A stretch of 64,000 nucleotides of DNA from Streptomyces albicerus (GTDB taxonomy: Bacteria > Actinomycetota > Actinomycetes > Streptomycetales > Streptomycetaceae). This document shows, piece by piece, positions 24,293 through 32,440 of this stretch (positions are counted from its first letter, which is position 1; each line of letters opens with the position of its first letter). The stretch is from NCBI RefSeq assembly GCF_008905045.1, contig NZ_VWMY01000010.1, positions 75,172 to 139,171 on the forward strand, read 5' to 3'. The notes under the pieces are model-generated. The model did no database searches. It was given only the letters and a program-made list of their open reading frames with translations, and was not told the origin of the DNA. Made by a program: the position numbers and the translations under genes.

Positions 24293-25255
24293 TTACGTGG
24301 AGCCGGTCGCGGTGCGGCGTGGGCGCCTGCGTTCCGGCAGGGGCTTGCGCTTGCGGGTGCGGCGGGAAGCGTCCGGCGGGGTGCCGGCAGGCGCGATCGG
24401 CGCCGAAGGGGCGGGTGACGTGGCCGTGAGGGCTCTTATGCGGTCGGTGAAGTCCGGGTCCGGTAACGGGAGGTCCAGGTCGTCGTCCACGTAGGCGACG
24501 GCCGCGGGTACGTAGTGCAGGACGGCGTTGACCGGGTCGGGAACGGGTGAGTCGTCCGGCTTGAGCGCGCGCAGGATGCGCAGTGTGGTGGTGATCGCGA
24601 CCTCGGGTCCGGTCTCCCCCTCGGCGACGGCATCGGCTTGGGTGTGCCACCAGTCGGCCGCTCCGTGCTCCCCGAGTGCCCGGTGGTGCAGATAGAGGCA
24701 GTAGCTGGCAGCGGGGTCGCCCGCCCCGGCTGCGTACTGCCACCAGAAACGCGCGGACTCCTCGCGCTCGGAGAGCTGCAGCATGCATCCGAGAACTCGG
24801 GCCCCGGACGGTTCGGGCAGCGCCCGGGCGAGGAACAGCTTGAGGTCGGCGAGGGCTCCGGTGTGGGTGATCACGGTCTCGCAGAGGGTCTGGAGGTCGT
24901 CGGCGGCGGAGCTCTCGTCCACCGATCCCCCGTCCACCGTTCCTTCGCCCACCGGCCCCTCGCCGGCCAGACCTCCGGCCACAAAGCCCTCATCGGCCGA
25001 GGTCTCATCGGACGGGCCCCTTGCGCCCGGGTTCTCGTCGCCGGCGCTCTTGCCTGCCGGGCTCTCGTCGGCCGGCCCGGGGTCACTGCGAGCGTGGGAG
25101 GCGGGGCATGGGGGTTCGCACAGGGGTTCTTCGAGGGCCGCCTGCAGCGCCGCGCGAGCGGCCAGGCGGGCCGCCGCCGCGTCGATGTCGGCCGCGGTGT
25201 AGGGCTCACTGCTCAGCCTGGCGCGAGCGAGCAGCTCATCAATGTGCGACGTCAT
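24293..25255 (-). CDS. Unknown 320-aa protein paired with a sigma factor
   Basis: Start ATG 25253-25255 (MTSHIDELLARARLSS), overlapping the sigma-factor end by 17 nt; AGGAAGG lies upstream, and an ATG two codons earlier is the alternative. N-terminal ~50 residues are helical, residues ~55-125 low complexity (Gly/Glu/Ser/Asp/Ala), then a helical part with ESARFWWQYAAGAGDPAASYCLYLHHRALGE split by repeats resembling Sel1/TPR motifs, ending in a basic tail (RRTRKRKPLPERRRPRR). No membrane segment. Coupling to the sigma gene suggests it modulates that sigma factor, perhaps as a cytosolic regulator; no known anti-sigma domain is visible. Confidence 0.7.
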   Translation of the reverse strand: MTSHIDELLARARLSSEPYTAADIDAAAARLAARAALQAALEEPLCEPPCPASHARSDPGPADESPAGKSAGDENPGARGPSDETSADEGFVAGGLAGEGPVGEGTVDGGSVDESSAADDLQTLCETVITHTGALADLKLFLARALPEPSGARVLGCMLQLSEREESARFWWQYAAGAGDPAASYCLYLHHRALGEHGAADWWHTQADAVAEGETGPEVAITTTLRILRALKPDDSPVPDPVNAVLHYVPAAVAYVDDDLDLPLPDPDFTDRIRALTATSPAPSAPIAPAGTPPDASRRTRKRKPLPERRRPRRTATGST

Positions 25256-25898
25256 CGGCATGCCCTTCCTCGCTCTCGCTCTGTGCGGCGCTCTCGTTCC
25301 TCGCGGCACTCTCGCTGTGTGCGGCGTTCTTCTCCCTCTGCGCGGCCTCAAGACGTCTCTTGACGCCGTACGCGTGCTCCAGCCGGCGCCTGGCATGGCG
25401 GACGGTGGAACGTACGCCGGCCGGGGTGATCCCGAGCGCGGCCGCCACCTCCTCCACGGTGAAGCCCTGGCCGAACTGCAGGAGTATGACGTCCATCTGA
25501 CGTGGCGGCAGCTGCCCGATCGCCTCGTAGAGACTGAGGCTCTCCTCGAACTGGCCGATGGGATCGACCGCCTGACTCAACGCCACCGTTTCGAAGGCGG
25601 CCTCGCCTATGAGCGCGGGCCGCCGGTCGCGGGCCCTGGAGAGGTCGATGGTGGTGTGCCTGAGCACCTGCCAGGCGTACGCGGTCGGGTTCTCCTTGGT
25701 CAGGACGACGGGCCATGCCTTGAGTAATTTCTCGAAAGCCGCGTCCACGGCCTCCTCCGCATCGGCCCTGCTGCCCAGCCGGATCTCCGCCCAGTGGACG
25801 TAGATCGGCCGGTACATCCGGTGGAAGGCCTCGAAATCCAGCGGCAGTTTCCTCATCGGCCGGGCGCCGGTCGCGTATCGGGGAAGGTCCTGGCTCAT
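25239..25898 (-). CDS. ECF-like RNA polymerase sigma factor with Ser/Glu-rich tail
   Basis: 219 residues, ATG 25896-25898 overlapping the stop of the small upstream gene. Region 2 (LDFEAFHRMYRPIYVHWAEI, then DAEEAVDAAFEKLLKAWPV) and region 4 (LPPRQMDVILLQFGQGFTVEEVAAALGITPAGVRSTVRHARRRLE split here by function) are present; no region 1 or 3. After region 4 there is a 35-residue Ser/Glu/Asn-rich tail (repeats of the type NESAAQSES) unlike standard ECF factors, which could be a regulatory target. Its genes on either side are translationally coupled to it. Confidence 0.85.
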   Translation of the reverse strand: MSQDLPRYATGARPMRKLPLDFEAFHRMYRPIYVHWAEIRLGSRADAEEAVDAAFEKLLKAWPVVLTKENPTAYAWQVLRHTTIDLSRARDRRPALIGEAAFETVALSQAVDPIGQFEESLSLYEAIGQLPPRQMDVILLQFGQGFTVEEVAAALGITPAGVRSTVRHARRRLEHAYGVKRRLEAAQREKNAAHSESAARNESAAQSESEEGHADDVAH

Positions 25899-26053
25899 GT
25901 CTGCCCCTCCGTACCGCCCTCGCGCCGCATCTCGCTGATGCCCGCCCGTACTCCCGCCGCGGCCACCCGGCGCAGCAGACCGAGCGCGTCACGGCCGAAT
26001 ACCCGCAGGGCGAGCACCGCCAGGATCACATCGCCGGCAACGTCCAGATTCAC
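25895..26053 (-). CDS. 52-aa protein translationally coupled to the sigma factor
   Basis: GTG at 26051-26053 behind GGAGAGGC (10-nt spacing); the frame reads MNLDVAGDVILAVLALRVFG then RDALGLLRRVAAAGVRAGIS and ends GGTEGQT with its TGA overlapping the sigma ATG (ATGA 25895-25898). Amphipathic or partly hydrophobic helix first, basic second helix. Not a recognised family. Short length and GTG start make it easy to miss. The good ribosome-binding site, the overlap and third-position GC support translation. It could be a leader peptide or a small regulator of the sigma factor. Confidence 0.65.
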   Translation of the reverse strand: MNLDVAGDVILAVLALRVFGRDALGLLRRVAAAGVRAGISEMRREGGTEGQT

Positions 26054-26644
26054 GTGCAGTTTTGCCTCTCCTTGCGGAAGGCGAGGCCTCGCCGCACCGC
26101 AGGTGGCCTCGGGAGGGCGCCTGTTTACGCCCTCCGTTCACGATGACGTTTGCAACGGGCCTGGTGTGCAACATCCGCACAGGCTTTCTTAACGGAGCGC
26201 AGTGTTCTGGTTACGCATCTCCGTTCACAGCAGCTCACACAAGCCTTCACGACTTCTATACGCCACCCTTGCGCCACCTCAGCCACCTGCGGAGCGACCG
26301 GATCGCCCTGACGACGGGCGCATATTTGCGCAAACAATCGCAAAGATCGTGACGAACCCTCTGTGATGTACGTCACCGCGCTTGCGGCCCCGCCGGGCCT
26401 CCGGCACCCGAGAGCGGTGGGGCACGAGGCTTGACGAGGCCACGTCACCCCAGGGCAGGCGGTCAATTCCCGGCCAACCCGCACCCGTTGATCAACGGGA
26501 CCCCTGAGTGGAAGCACCCAGCAAGCACTCAAGATCAAAAAGCTTCACGGTCGATGCGCACGGCGTCACCGCAGAGCTCCCGACAAACCCAAGAGCCCCC
26601 GAGGAACCGGCACGAGGCTGCCGCCCCCACACCCCAGCACACAC
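26054..26644. promoter_or_regulatory. Upstream region of the sigma operon
   Basis: 590 bp with lower GC than its surroundings and no convincing gene. On the minus strand TTTGCG is directly repeated 10 bp apart and adjoins the palindrome TTTGCGCAAA (26324-26347 area), an operator-like arrangement about 280 bp upstream of the 52-codon gene. Confidence 0.4.
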
Positions 26645-26686
26645 AAAAACCCCCTCCGACCTGCGGCAAAGCCGATCAGAGGGGGT
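26645..26686 (-). terminator. Terminator of tRNA-Ala
   Basis: On the minus strand CCCCCTC...GAGGGGG stem followed by TTTTTGTG. Confidence 0.85.
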
Positions 26687-26694
26687 CCGTCCTG

Positions 26695-26767
26695 TGGAGC
26701 CTAGGGGAGTCGAACCCCTGACATCTGCCATGCAAAGACAGCGCTCTACCAACTGAGCTAAGGCCCC
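26695..26767 (-). tRNA. tRNA-Ala (TGC)
   Basis: 73 nt; acceptor GGGGCCT/AGGCTCC, anticodon loop TTTGCAT within stem CTGTC/GGCAG, D-arm AGCTCAGTTGGTAGAGC, T-arm GGGGTTCGACTCCCC. CCA is not encoded. Confidence 0.97.
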
Positions 26768-26898
26768 GGAAGGGAGGCGTCCACCAGAAGGATCTCCATC
26801 TGGAGCAGCGCCGCAGACCAGAGTACCGGGTCACCCCCGGTATCCCGCAAAAAGATTGGGGGTCCCCGCACACGACCACTCTCCGTAAGATGCTCGAC

Positions 26899-26920
26899 GT
26901 GGTTCGCTACAGCGAACCAC
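26899..26920. promoter_or_regulatory. Perfect palindromic operator before HTH regulator gene
   Basis: GTGGTTCGCT-AC-AGCGAACCAC: 10-bp perfect arms, 31 bp before the ATG of the HTH gene; likely its autoregulatory site, with the promoter just upstream or overlapping. Confidence 0.6.
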
Positions 26921-26950
26921 GGTACTTGGGGAAGCGATGGGGAGACGCGA

Positions 26951-27502
26951 ATGGACGCCGCACAGCAGGAAGCAACCGCAAGAGCCCGGGAGCTGCAGCG
27001 GAACTGGTACGGGGAGCCGTTGGGGGCGCTCTTCCGTAGGCTCATAGATGACCTTGGTCTCAATCAGGCGCGCCTCGCCGGAGTGCTCGGCCTGTCAGCG
27101 CCCATGCTGTCGCAGCTGATGAGCGGCCAGCGTGCCAAGATCGGCAACCCCGCGGTGGTCCAGCGCGTACAGCTGCTGCAGGATCTCGCGGGTCAGGTCG
27201 CGGACGGCAGCGTGAGCGCCGCCGAGGCCACCGAGCGCATGGACGAGATCAAGAAGTCACAGGGGGGCTCGGTGCTCAGCAACACCACGCAGTCGACGAC
27301 CAGTTCGGGCGGCGCACCCACGGTGAAGCGCGTGGTGCGTGAGATCCAGTCGCTGCTGCGCTCGGTGTCTGCCGCGGGGGACATCATCGAGGCGGCGGAC
27401 ACCCTCGCCCCGACGCACCCGGAACTGGCAGAGTTCCTCCGGGTGTACGGAGCCGGCCGCACCTCCGACGCGGTCGCCCACTACCAGTCCCACCAGAGCT
27501 GA
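26951..27502 (+). CDS. XRE-like helix-turn-helix DNA-binding protein
   Basis: 183 residues. Residues ~20-60 form an HTH (LFRRLIDDLGLNQARLAGVLGLSAPMLSQLMSGQRAKI split by helices), of the Cro/CI type. A Ser/Thr/Gly linker near residue 110 leads to a C-terminal helical domain (EIQSLLRSVSAAGDIIEAADTL) probably for dimerisation or signal input. Located 129 bp before a Ser/Thr kinase gene on the same strand without an intervening terminator, so it may be the kinase's transcription-factor target. A perfect palindrome upstream is its probable operator. Confidence 0.82.
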   Translation: MDAAQQEATARARELQRNWYGEPLGALFRRLIDDLGLNQARLAGVLGLSAPMLSQLMSGQRAKIGNPAVVQRVQLLQDLAGQVADGSVSAAEATERMDEIKKSQGGSVLSNTTQSTTSSGGAPTVKRVVREIQSLLRSVSAAGDIIEAADTLAPTHPELAEFLRVYGAGRTSDAVAHYQSHQS

Positions 27503-27631
27503 GCACACCGCCCGGCTGCCGAACGTCCCGCCGCCGGAGGCCTGTTGGGCCTTCGGTCGCCGGAAGCCAGGCAGCCGGGCACCTCGAAGAGGCCGCCGTA
27601 CCGACCGCCGAAGGGGGAGCGACGCACGACC

Positions 27632-29470
27632 ATGGGTGAGGTCTTCGCCGGCCGGTACGAACTGGTCGACCCGATCGGACGCGGGGGAGTCGGTGCCGTC
27701 TGGCGCGCCTGGGACCACCGGCGGCGCCGGTATGTGGCCGCCAAGGTGCTCCAGCAGAGCGACGCGCACTCGCTGCTGCGCTTCGTGCGGGAGCAGGCAC
27801 TGCGGATCGACCACCCCCATGTGCTCGCTCCCGCCAGCTGGGCCGCCGACGACGACAAGGTCCTGTTCACCATGGACCTCGTCAGCGGTGGCTCGCTGGT
27901 CCACCTGGTCGGGGACTACGGTCCTCTGCCGCCGGCCTTCGTCTGCACGCTGCTCGACCAACTGCTGGCGGGGCTCGCCGCGGTGCACGCGGAGGGGGTC
28001 GTGCACCGGGACATCAAGCCCGCCAACATCCTCCTGGAGGCGACCGGAAGGGGCCGTCCGCGGCTGCGGCTGTCCGACTTCGGCATCTCGATGCGGCTGG
28101 GTGAGCCACGGCTGACGGAGACCAACTACGTGGTGGGGACGCCTGGTTACTTCGCTCCCGAGCAGATGCTCGGCGCGGAGCCGGACTTCCCCGCCGACCT
28201 CTTCGCCGTGGGCCTGGTCGCCCTCTATCTCCTGGAGGGCGCCAAGCCCGACGCCAAGGCGCTGGTCGAGCGCTTCACGGCCCAGGGCACGCCGAGCGCC
28301 CCGAAGGGGGTTCCCGAGCCTCTGTGGCAGGTGGTGGCCGCTCTGGTCCAGCCGGACCCGCAGGCGCGGTTCCGCACTGCCACGGGGGCGCGCAAGGCAC
28401 TCGCTTCGGCCAGAGAGCTCCTCCCTGAGCCCGGACCCGACGACGAGCTGATCGAGATCTTCGACCAAATCGGCCCGCTCCCCTCGGGGTTCGGCCCGGA
28501 AGGCCCTCTCACGACCGCCTCCGGCCACGCCCAGGGTCACGACACCGTGCCCCAACGCCCGGCCTTGAGCACGTCGACGACGTCGCCTCCACAGACGGGT
28601 GCCACGCCTCGGAGAGCCCGGACAGACGCCGAGAGGCCGGAGGCGCAGGCAGGGGGCACCGCTTCCCCTGATGCCCGGGCGGGGGCCGTGTCCCCAGAGA
28701 CCGGCATGGGAGCCGTATCCCGCGAGGCCCGCACCTCTCCCGAGGCCCACTCCGGTAACGCGTCCCCAGAAGCCCACACGGACACCGTCTGGCCCCAGAC
28801 CCGCACAGGTGCCGACTCGCCGCACTCCTCCGCGGGCGCTGTCCCGCCGATGCCCACCACCGGCTCCGTGCCACCACAGCCCCACGCCGACCCCGTAACG
28901 CCAGAGGCTCCCACCGGCTCCGTACCACCTCGCTCTACGACCCCCGGCAACGACGTACCACCGCCGCCGAACACCTCCGCCGTCCCCCCGCAGCCCCCCA
29001 CCACGTCGGACACCGGCAGTTTTCACCTGCCGCCCCCGCCGCAGACCACCACCTCTCACATACAGCGACACCAGCCGCAGCCCCACCCTCAAGCGCAACA
29101 TCACCCGCAGGCACAGGGACAGGCACGACCACAGCCCGAGCAGCTCCCTCCTCCCCCCGCCTCGCTCGCGCTCCCGGACCCCGCCTACTCCCCGCACTTG
29201 CCGTACGAACCCACTCACGTGCCCTCCCCCCAGGCTCCGCGTCCTCCGGCCCCGACCCCCGTGTCGCAGCCGCAGCCGCGCGAATTCGCCTCTACTGCTT
29301 CATACACCGCTCGAGACGTTCGGGTTCCACCTCAGCCGCAGCCAGTTGCGCGGCATCGCGCCAGGCGGGCGCAGCGGCGGCCCGGGCCGCCCGCGAAGGT
29401 CGCGGTTCCGGTGCTGTTGCTCGCTCTGGCCTGTTTCGCGGTCGGGTTCTGGGCGCTGACGCAGATCTGA
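27632..29470 (+). CDS. Ser/Thr protein kinase with C-terminal tail anchor
   Basis: 612 residues from ATG 27632 (MGEVFAGRYELVDPIGRGG). The kinase domain covers residues 1 to ~275: glycine loop GRGGVGAV, AAKVL lysine, HRDIKPANIL, DFGISMRLG and GTPGYFAPEQM, so catalytically complete. A ~300-residue Pro/Thr/Ser/Gln-rich linker follows, with repeats of the type GAVSPEA and TGSVPP, then a basic stretch and a C-terminal membrane helix (VAVPVLLLALACFAVGFWAL) that ends the protein. There is no extracellular sensor, unlike PknB, so the signal must be cytosolic or intramembrane. Convergent with the next gene (27-bp gap). Confidence 0.88.
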   Translation: MGEVFAGRYELVDPIGRGGVGAVWRAWDHRRRRYVAAKVLQQSDAHSLLRFVREQALRIDHPHVLAPASWAADDDKVLFTMDLVSGGSLVHLVGDYGPLPPAFVCTLLDQLLAGLAAVHAEGVVHRDIKPANILLEATGRGRPRLRLSDFGISMRLGEPRLTETNYVVGTPGYFAPEQMLGAEPDFPADLFAVGLVALYLLEGAKPDAKALVERFTAQGTPSAPKGVPEPLWQVVAALVQPDPQARFRTATGARKALASARELLPEPGPDDELIEIFDQIGPLPSGFGPEGPLTTASGHAQGHDTVPQRPALSTSTTSPPQTGATPRRARTDAERPEAQAGGTASPDARAGAVSPETGMGAVSREARTSPEAHSGNASPEAHTDTVWPQTRTGADSPHSSAGAVPPMPTTGSVPPQPHADPVTPEAPTGSVPPRSTTPGNDVPPPPNTSAVPPQPPTTSDTGSFHLPPPPQTTTSHIQRHQPQPHPQAQHHPQAQGQARPQPEQLPPPPASLALPDPAYSPHLPYEPTHVPSPQAPRPPAPTPVSQPQPREFASTASYTARDVRVPPQPQPVARHRARRAQRRPGPPAKVAVPVLLLALACFAVGFWALTQI

Positions 29471-29497
29471 ACCGCCGGTGGATCCGGAGCCGGTGGA

Positions 29498-30889
29498 CTA
29501 CCAGGCCCGCGGCGCCCCGTACTCCCGCGAGGCTGTGCCGTCGACCGGCGGCACGGCCACCTCTCCGGCGTCTCCGGCTGCGGTCGTTGCTCGTCGCCGC
29601 GCGGCCACCGTCCACACCACGAGCCCCAGCACGAGCACGAAACCCGCTCCGATGCCGCCCGCGGCCACCGCCTTCATCGCGGTGTTCCCGTCCGATCCCC
29701 CGTCCCCGCCGGTCGCCGCCGCTCCGCTCGCCGCCGCGTCCTTGTCCCCCGCGGTGACGTCGAACACGTCGCGCGGTGCTGCAGTCCCCGCGTACGCCGG
29801 AGCGGCCCCAGGTGCTCCGCTCACTCGCACGCGCAGCGTCAGCTCGAACGGCCCGTCGCCGAACTTCTCGGCCATCCCCGCGCCGAGATGCACGGCGACG
29901 TAGTACCAGCCGGCGAACCGCATCCCGCTCACCTGGTCATCGACGTCGTACCGGTTCTCGTAGGCGACCGGAGGCAGCGGCTCCAGCTCAGCGGACTTCT
30001 CAGCGCCGTCGTATCCGGTGCCCGCGTCGTCCACGAAGGCGCGCACCGGGTTGTAGAGCGACATGGCGAGGGCGTTGCCCAGGAAGCCGTCGCCGTCCGC
30101 GGGGCCGAGTTCTGCGGTGGCGTAGATCTGCTGCCCCCAGTCGAGCGGAACGCGGTAGAAGAGCGTCTGTCCGGCCCGTATACCGTCCTTCCAGACTCCC
30201 TGCTCCAGGGACCGCGCCTCGTTGAAGCTCGTGCCGCCCTTACGGGTCCTGGCCGAGCCGCCGAGTGCTTCCGGGGAGGCGGAGTCCCACACCTCGGGGG
30301 CGCTCGTCGACCCGGACTTCTTCAGGGCGGGCTCCGAGACGTACTGCAGCTCCAGCTCCCAGTCGTCCGGCGAGGACTCGCCGCCGCTGATGCGCTCGAC
30401 GAGCACGGAGTACGTCCCCGCGCCCTTGCACGCGTACGTGTCGGGGCCGGCCCGGCGCGACGCCCAGGCGGTGAGCGGCCGCGGGCTCTCGGTAGCCCCG
30501 AAGCGCGCGGCACCGGCGTCCCCGGAGAAGCACTTATGACCGTCGGGGTCCTGAATGGACACCTTGATGCCGTCCGAGTACACGACCTTCGTCCCCACCC
30601 TGGGGACGGCGGTGGCCGACACGTACGCGTTGGACACGGCGTCGAGCCGCAAGCCGTAATAGAGCTTCCCGTTGTCGCCGATGGAGCTCCGGTAGGTCGT
30701 GCCGGGTGACAGCCGTACGGCATCGGCGGGCTGCGTCGCGCCCTCGACCTGCTCGGCGTCCGCGGCGAAGCGGTATGGAGGGGGAGTGCCGGCCGCCGTC
30801 GCCGGACCTGCCGACGCCGCGACCGAGAGGAGCACCGCCGCCCCGGCCAGGACCGTACGGCCGCGCCACCATCCCGTGCGCCGCCCCAT
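29498..30889 (-). CDS. Exported, C-terminally membrane-anchored protein of unknown function
   Basis: 463 residues from ATG 30887-30889, after GAGGGG. Signal peptide (RTVLAGAAVLLSVAASAGPATAAG), a large extracytoplasmic domain with pairs of cysteines (HKCFSGD, TYACKGAG) and beta-rich segments (YRSSIGDNGKLYYGLRLDAV, LFYRVPLDWGQQIYATAELG), a Gly/Ala/Asp linker and a membrane helix (AVAAGGIGAGFVLVLGLVVW) with a basic cytoplasmic tail. The two similar beta segments suggest a duplicated domain. Comparable Streptomyces proteins are found near type VII secretion genes; none is here. Function unknown. Confidence 0.75.
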   Translation of the reverse strand: MGRRTGWWRGRTVLAGAAVLLSVAASAGPATAAGTPPPYRFAADAEQVEGATQPADAVRLSPGTTYRSSIGDNGKLYYGLRLDAVSNAYVSATAVPRVGTKVVYSDGIKVSIQDPDGHKCFSGDAGAARFGATESPRPLTAWASRRAGPDTYACKGAGTYSVLVERISGGESSPDDWELELQYVSEPALKKSGSTSAPEVWDSASPEALGGSARTRKGGTSFNEARSLEQGVWKDGIRAGQTLFYRVPLDWGQQIYATAELGPADGDGFLGNALAMSLYNPVRAFVDDAGTGYDGAEKSAELEPLPPVAYENRYDVDDQVSGMRFAGWYYVAVHLGAGMAEKFGDGPFELTLRVRVSGAPGAAPAYAGTAAPRDVFDVTAGDKDAAASGAAATGGDGGSDGNTAMKAVAAGGIGAGFVLVLGLVVWTVAARRRATTAAGDAGEVAVPPVDGTASREYGAPRAW

Positions 30890-31110
30890 CACGCGCCACC
30901 CCTCGCCGTAGCCCCGGACTGTCACTCACGTCACTCAGCGGGCTTCCGCGGACGGGCGTCATCGCTGCCCTGAGCCGCCTCCGACGCCCGCGAAGCCTCG
31001 ACCATCCTGCCCCTCCGGCCGCCGCGCCATCCCTCTCTTCGACGACGCAAGCGCTTCCTGTGACGTCCTCGACGCCCTACGCCCTGTCGAGACCCTGCCC
31101 CGGACAACAC

Positions 31111-31140
31111 AAAACCCCGACCGCGTGGCGGCCGGGGTCT
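31111..31140 (-). terminator. Terminator after the DLW-39 gene
   Basis: Minus strand: ACCCCGGCCGC/GCGGTCGGGGT stem followed by TTTTGTG. Confidence 0.85.
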
Positions 31141-31162
31141 GTACTGAGACTGTCGTCGATAC

Positions 31163-31291
31163 TCACGAACCCGTGGGCACGGAGTCGGTCGCCTCCGTCC
31201 ACAGATCCTGCTCGGCGCGATCCGCCTGGATCTGGCGGTACACGAGGAGCCCGCCGATGGCGGCCAGTGCGACCAGGAGAAGCTTCTTCAC
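31163..31291 (-). CDS. DLW-39 family small protein
   Basis: 42 residues from GTG 31289-31291, behind GAGG with 7-nt spacing. One membrane segment (KLLLVALAAIGGLLVYRQI) then RAEQDLWTEATD with the family's DLW motif. The family is confined to Actinobacteria and sits close to gyrA, as here. Function unknown. A longer start 31 codons upstream is not supported. Confidence 0.88.
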   Translation of the reverse strand: MKKLLLVALAAIGGLLVYRQIQADRAEQDLWTEATDSVPTGS

Positions 31292-31616
31292 CGCGCGACC
31301 TCGTCTTTCCTTGACGTAGGGGACTTCTGGCGCCCGACTATACACACCGGCCGATACCGATCGGTGACCTGCGTCAGCCACCAACTTCCGCCCGGCACAC
31401 AGCAGTAGAACCGGACGGCACCGCTCCCCTCGCAGTGCGATCGGCTACCACACACCGTTACGTTCTCCTCAATCTTGCACTTTTCGTGCTTCTTGGGTCC
31501 ATCCGGGTGGTGTTCATCTGAAGATCGACGCGCCACGGGAGCAGGTCCACCACTTCGCGATCCGCATACACATCATGAAGAAGTACGCAAATCGCCCGAC
31601 CCGAAAGTGAGGGGCC
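31292..31616. other. Divergent intergenic region, no gene seen
   Basis: 325 bp between DLW-39 (minus) and the small exported protein (plus), with lower GC than average; must hold both promoters. TTGCAC and TTCTCC-rich segments occur near 31470 but no confident promoter can be named. Confidence 0.4.
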
Positions 31617-31958
31617 ATGGCCAGGAACAAGGTCATGAAGCTGTGGACCGCGGTCATCACCGCCTTCATCGCGCTGTGCACGACGCTCGGACTCGTCACG
31701 ACGGCCAGTGCGGCCACGGCTGTACAGCAGCCGCAGAGCCCGCGCAACAGCACCGCGAGCGTGACGCTTCCGACGGCGACCCACTGGGCGTGGGCATACG
31801 CCCGCGCACTGCCCCCCACCATGAAGCAACGCATCCGCGCAGAAGCCCACGGCTCCTCCCCGAACTGCCGCCACGGCGCACCGACGGACACGAACGAGAT
31901 CTCTGCCGAGGGAGAGGCGGTGGCAGACTCCGCCGCCCCCTGCACTGACCGGACGTAG
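31617..31958 (+). CDS. Small exported protein (DUF6344-like)
   Basis: 113 residues; GTGAGGGG lies just upstream. Signal peptide MARNKVMKLWTAVITAFIAL continuing to TTASA/ATA, then a mature part with PTATHWAWAYARALPPTMKQ and RIRAEAHGSSPNCRH, two cysteines (CRH, CTD), and an acidic end. The MKQRIRAEAHGSSP core resembles the Streptomyces DUF6344 family. Function unknown. Monocistronic. Confidence 0.7.
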   Translation: MARNKVMKLWTAVITAFIALCTTLGLVTTASAATAVQQPQSPRNSTASVTLPTATHWAWAYARALPPTMKQRIRAEAHGSSPNCRHGAPTDTNEISAEGEAVADSAAPCTDRT

Positions 31959-31971
31959 ACCGGCAAGCAAG

Positions 31972-32046
31972 CCTCTACGTTGACCGGACTCAGCGCAGAT
32001 CAGCCTCTATATAGACCGGCCTCAGCGCACATCAGCCTTTACGTAG
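31972..32046. repeat. 32-bp tandem repeat, 2.3 copies
   Basis: Units 31972-32003 and 32004-32035 share CCTCTA...GACCGGNCTCAGCGCANATCAG; a third partial copy starts CCTTTACGTAG. Located behind the small exported protein gene. Confidence 0.85.
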
Positions 32047-32141
32047 TCCCCGATTACTCCCTTCACGCACCTCGATCACCCCCTCACGCACCTCGTACCT
32101 CTTATCGTCCGGGCGAACTTGCGTACACACCGGACACGCAG

Positions 32142-32174
32142 AAAGACCCTCAACCAGGATGGTTGAGGGTCTTC
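32142..32174 (-). terminator. Terminator of tRNA-Ile
   Basis: Minus strand: AGACCCTCAACC/GGTTGAGGGTCT stem followed by TTC. Confidence 0.88.
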
Positions 32175-32180
32175 GTAGTG

Positions 32181-32254
32181 TGGGGCTAACAGGATTTGAA
32201 CCTGTGGCCTCATCCTTATCAGGGATGCGCTCTAACCAACTGAGCTATAGCCCC
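32181..32254 (-). tRNA. tRNA-Ile (GAT)
   Basis: 74 nt; acceptor GGGGCTA/TAGCCCC, anticodon GAT in loop CTGATAA, T-arm CAGGTTCAAATCCTG. CCA not encoded. Confidence 0.97.
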
Positions 32255-32365
32255 GCCGCGCTCTGCGGTGTATGTCCCGCGCGCTGACCTCTGAAGATTA
32301 GCGCACGACGGGGTCAGTCCCAAAATCGGTATCCGGGCCCTGCTCCAGCCTGCCCGGACAGCGTT

Positions 32366-32394
32366 GGAGCGCATCCCTGACAGGGATGCGCTCC
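32366..32394. terminator. Hairpin carrying tRNA-Ile anticodon-arm sequence, downstream of DUF3566 gene
   Basis: GGAGCGCATCCCTG-ACAG-type inverted repeat with 12-13 bp arms. The sequence CAGGGATGCGCTC also occurs in tRNA-Ile. It sits 47 bp after the DUF3566 stop and probably ends the gyr transcript. Confidence 0.65.
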
Positions 32395-32440
32395 GGCCGT
32401 AGAGCGGCTTGCTTCAGCCGCCGAGCGGCTTCGACAACGT

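Noticed and set aside
26125..26538. 137-codon minus-strand frame
   Set aside because: Cys/Arg-rich, no ribosome-binding site, low third-position GC.
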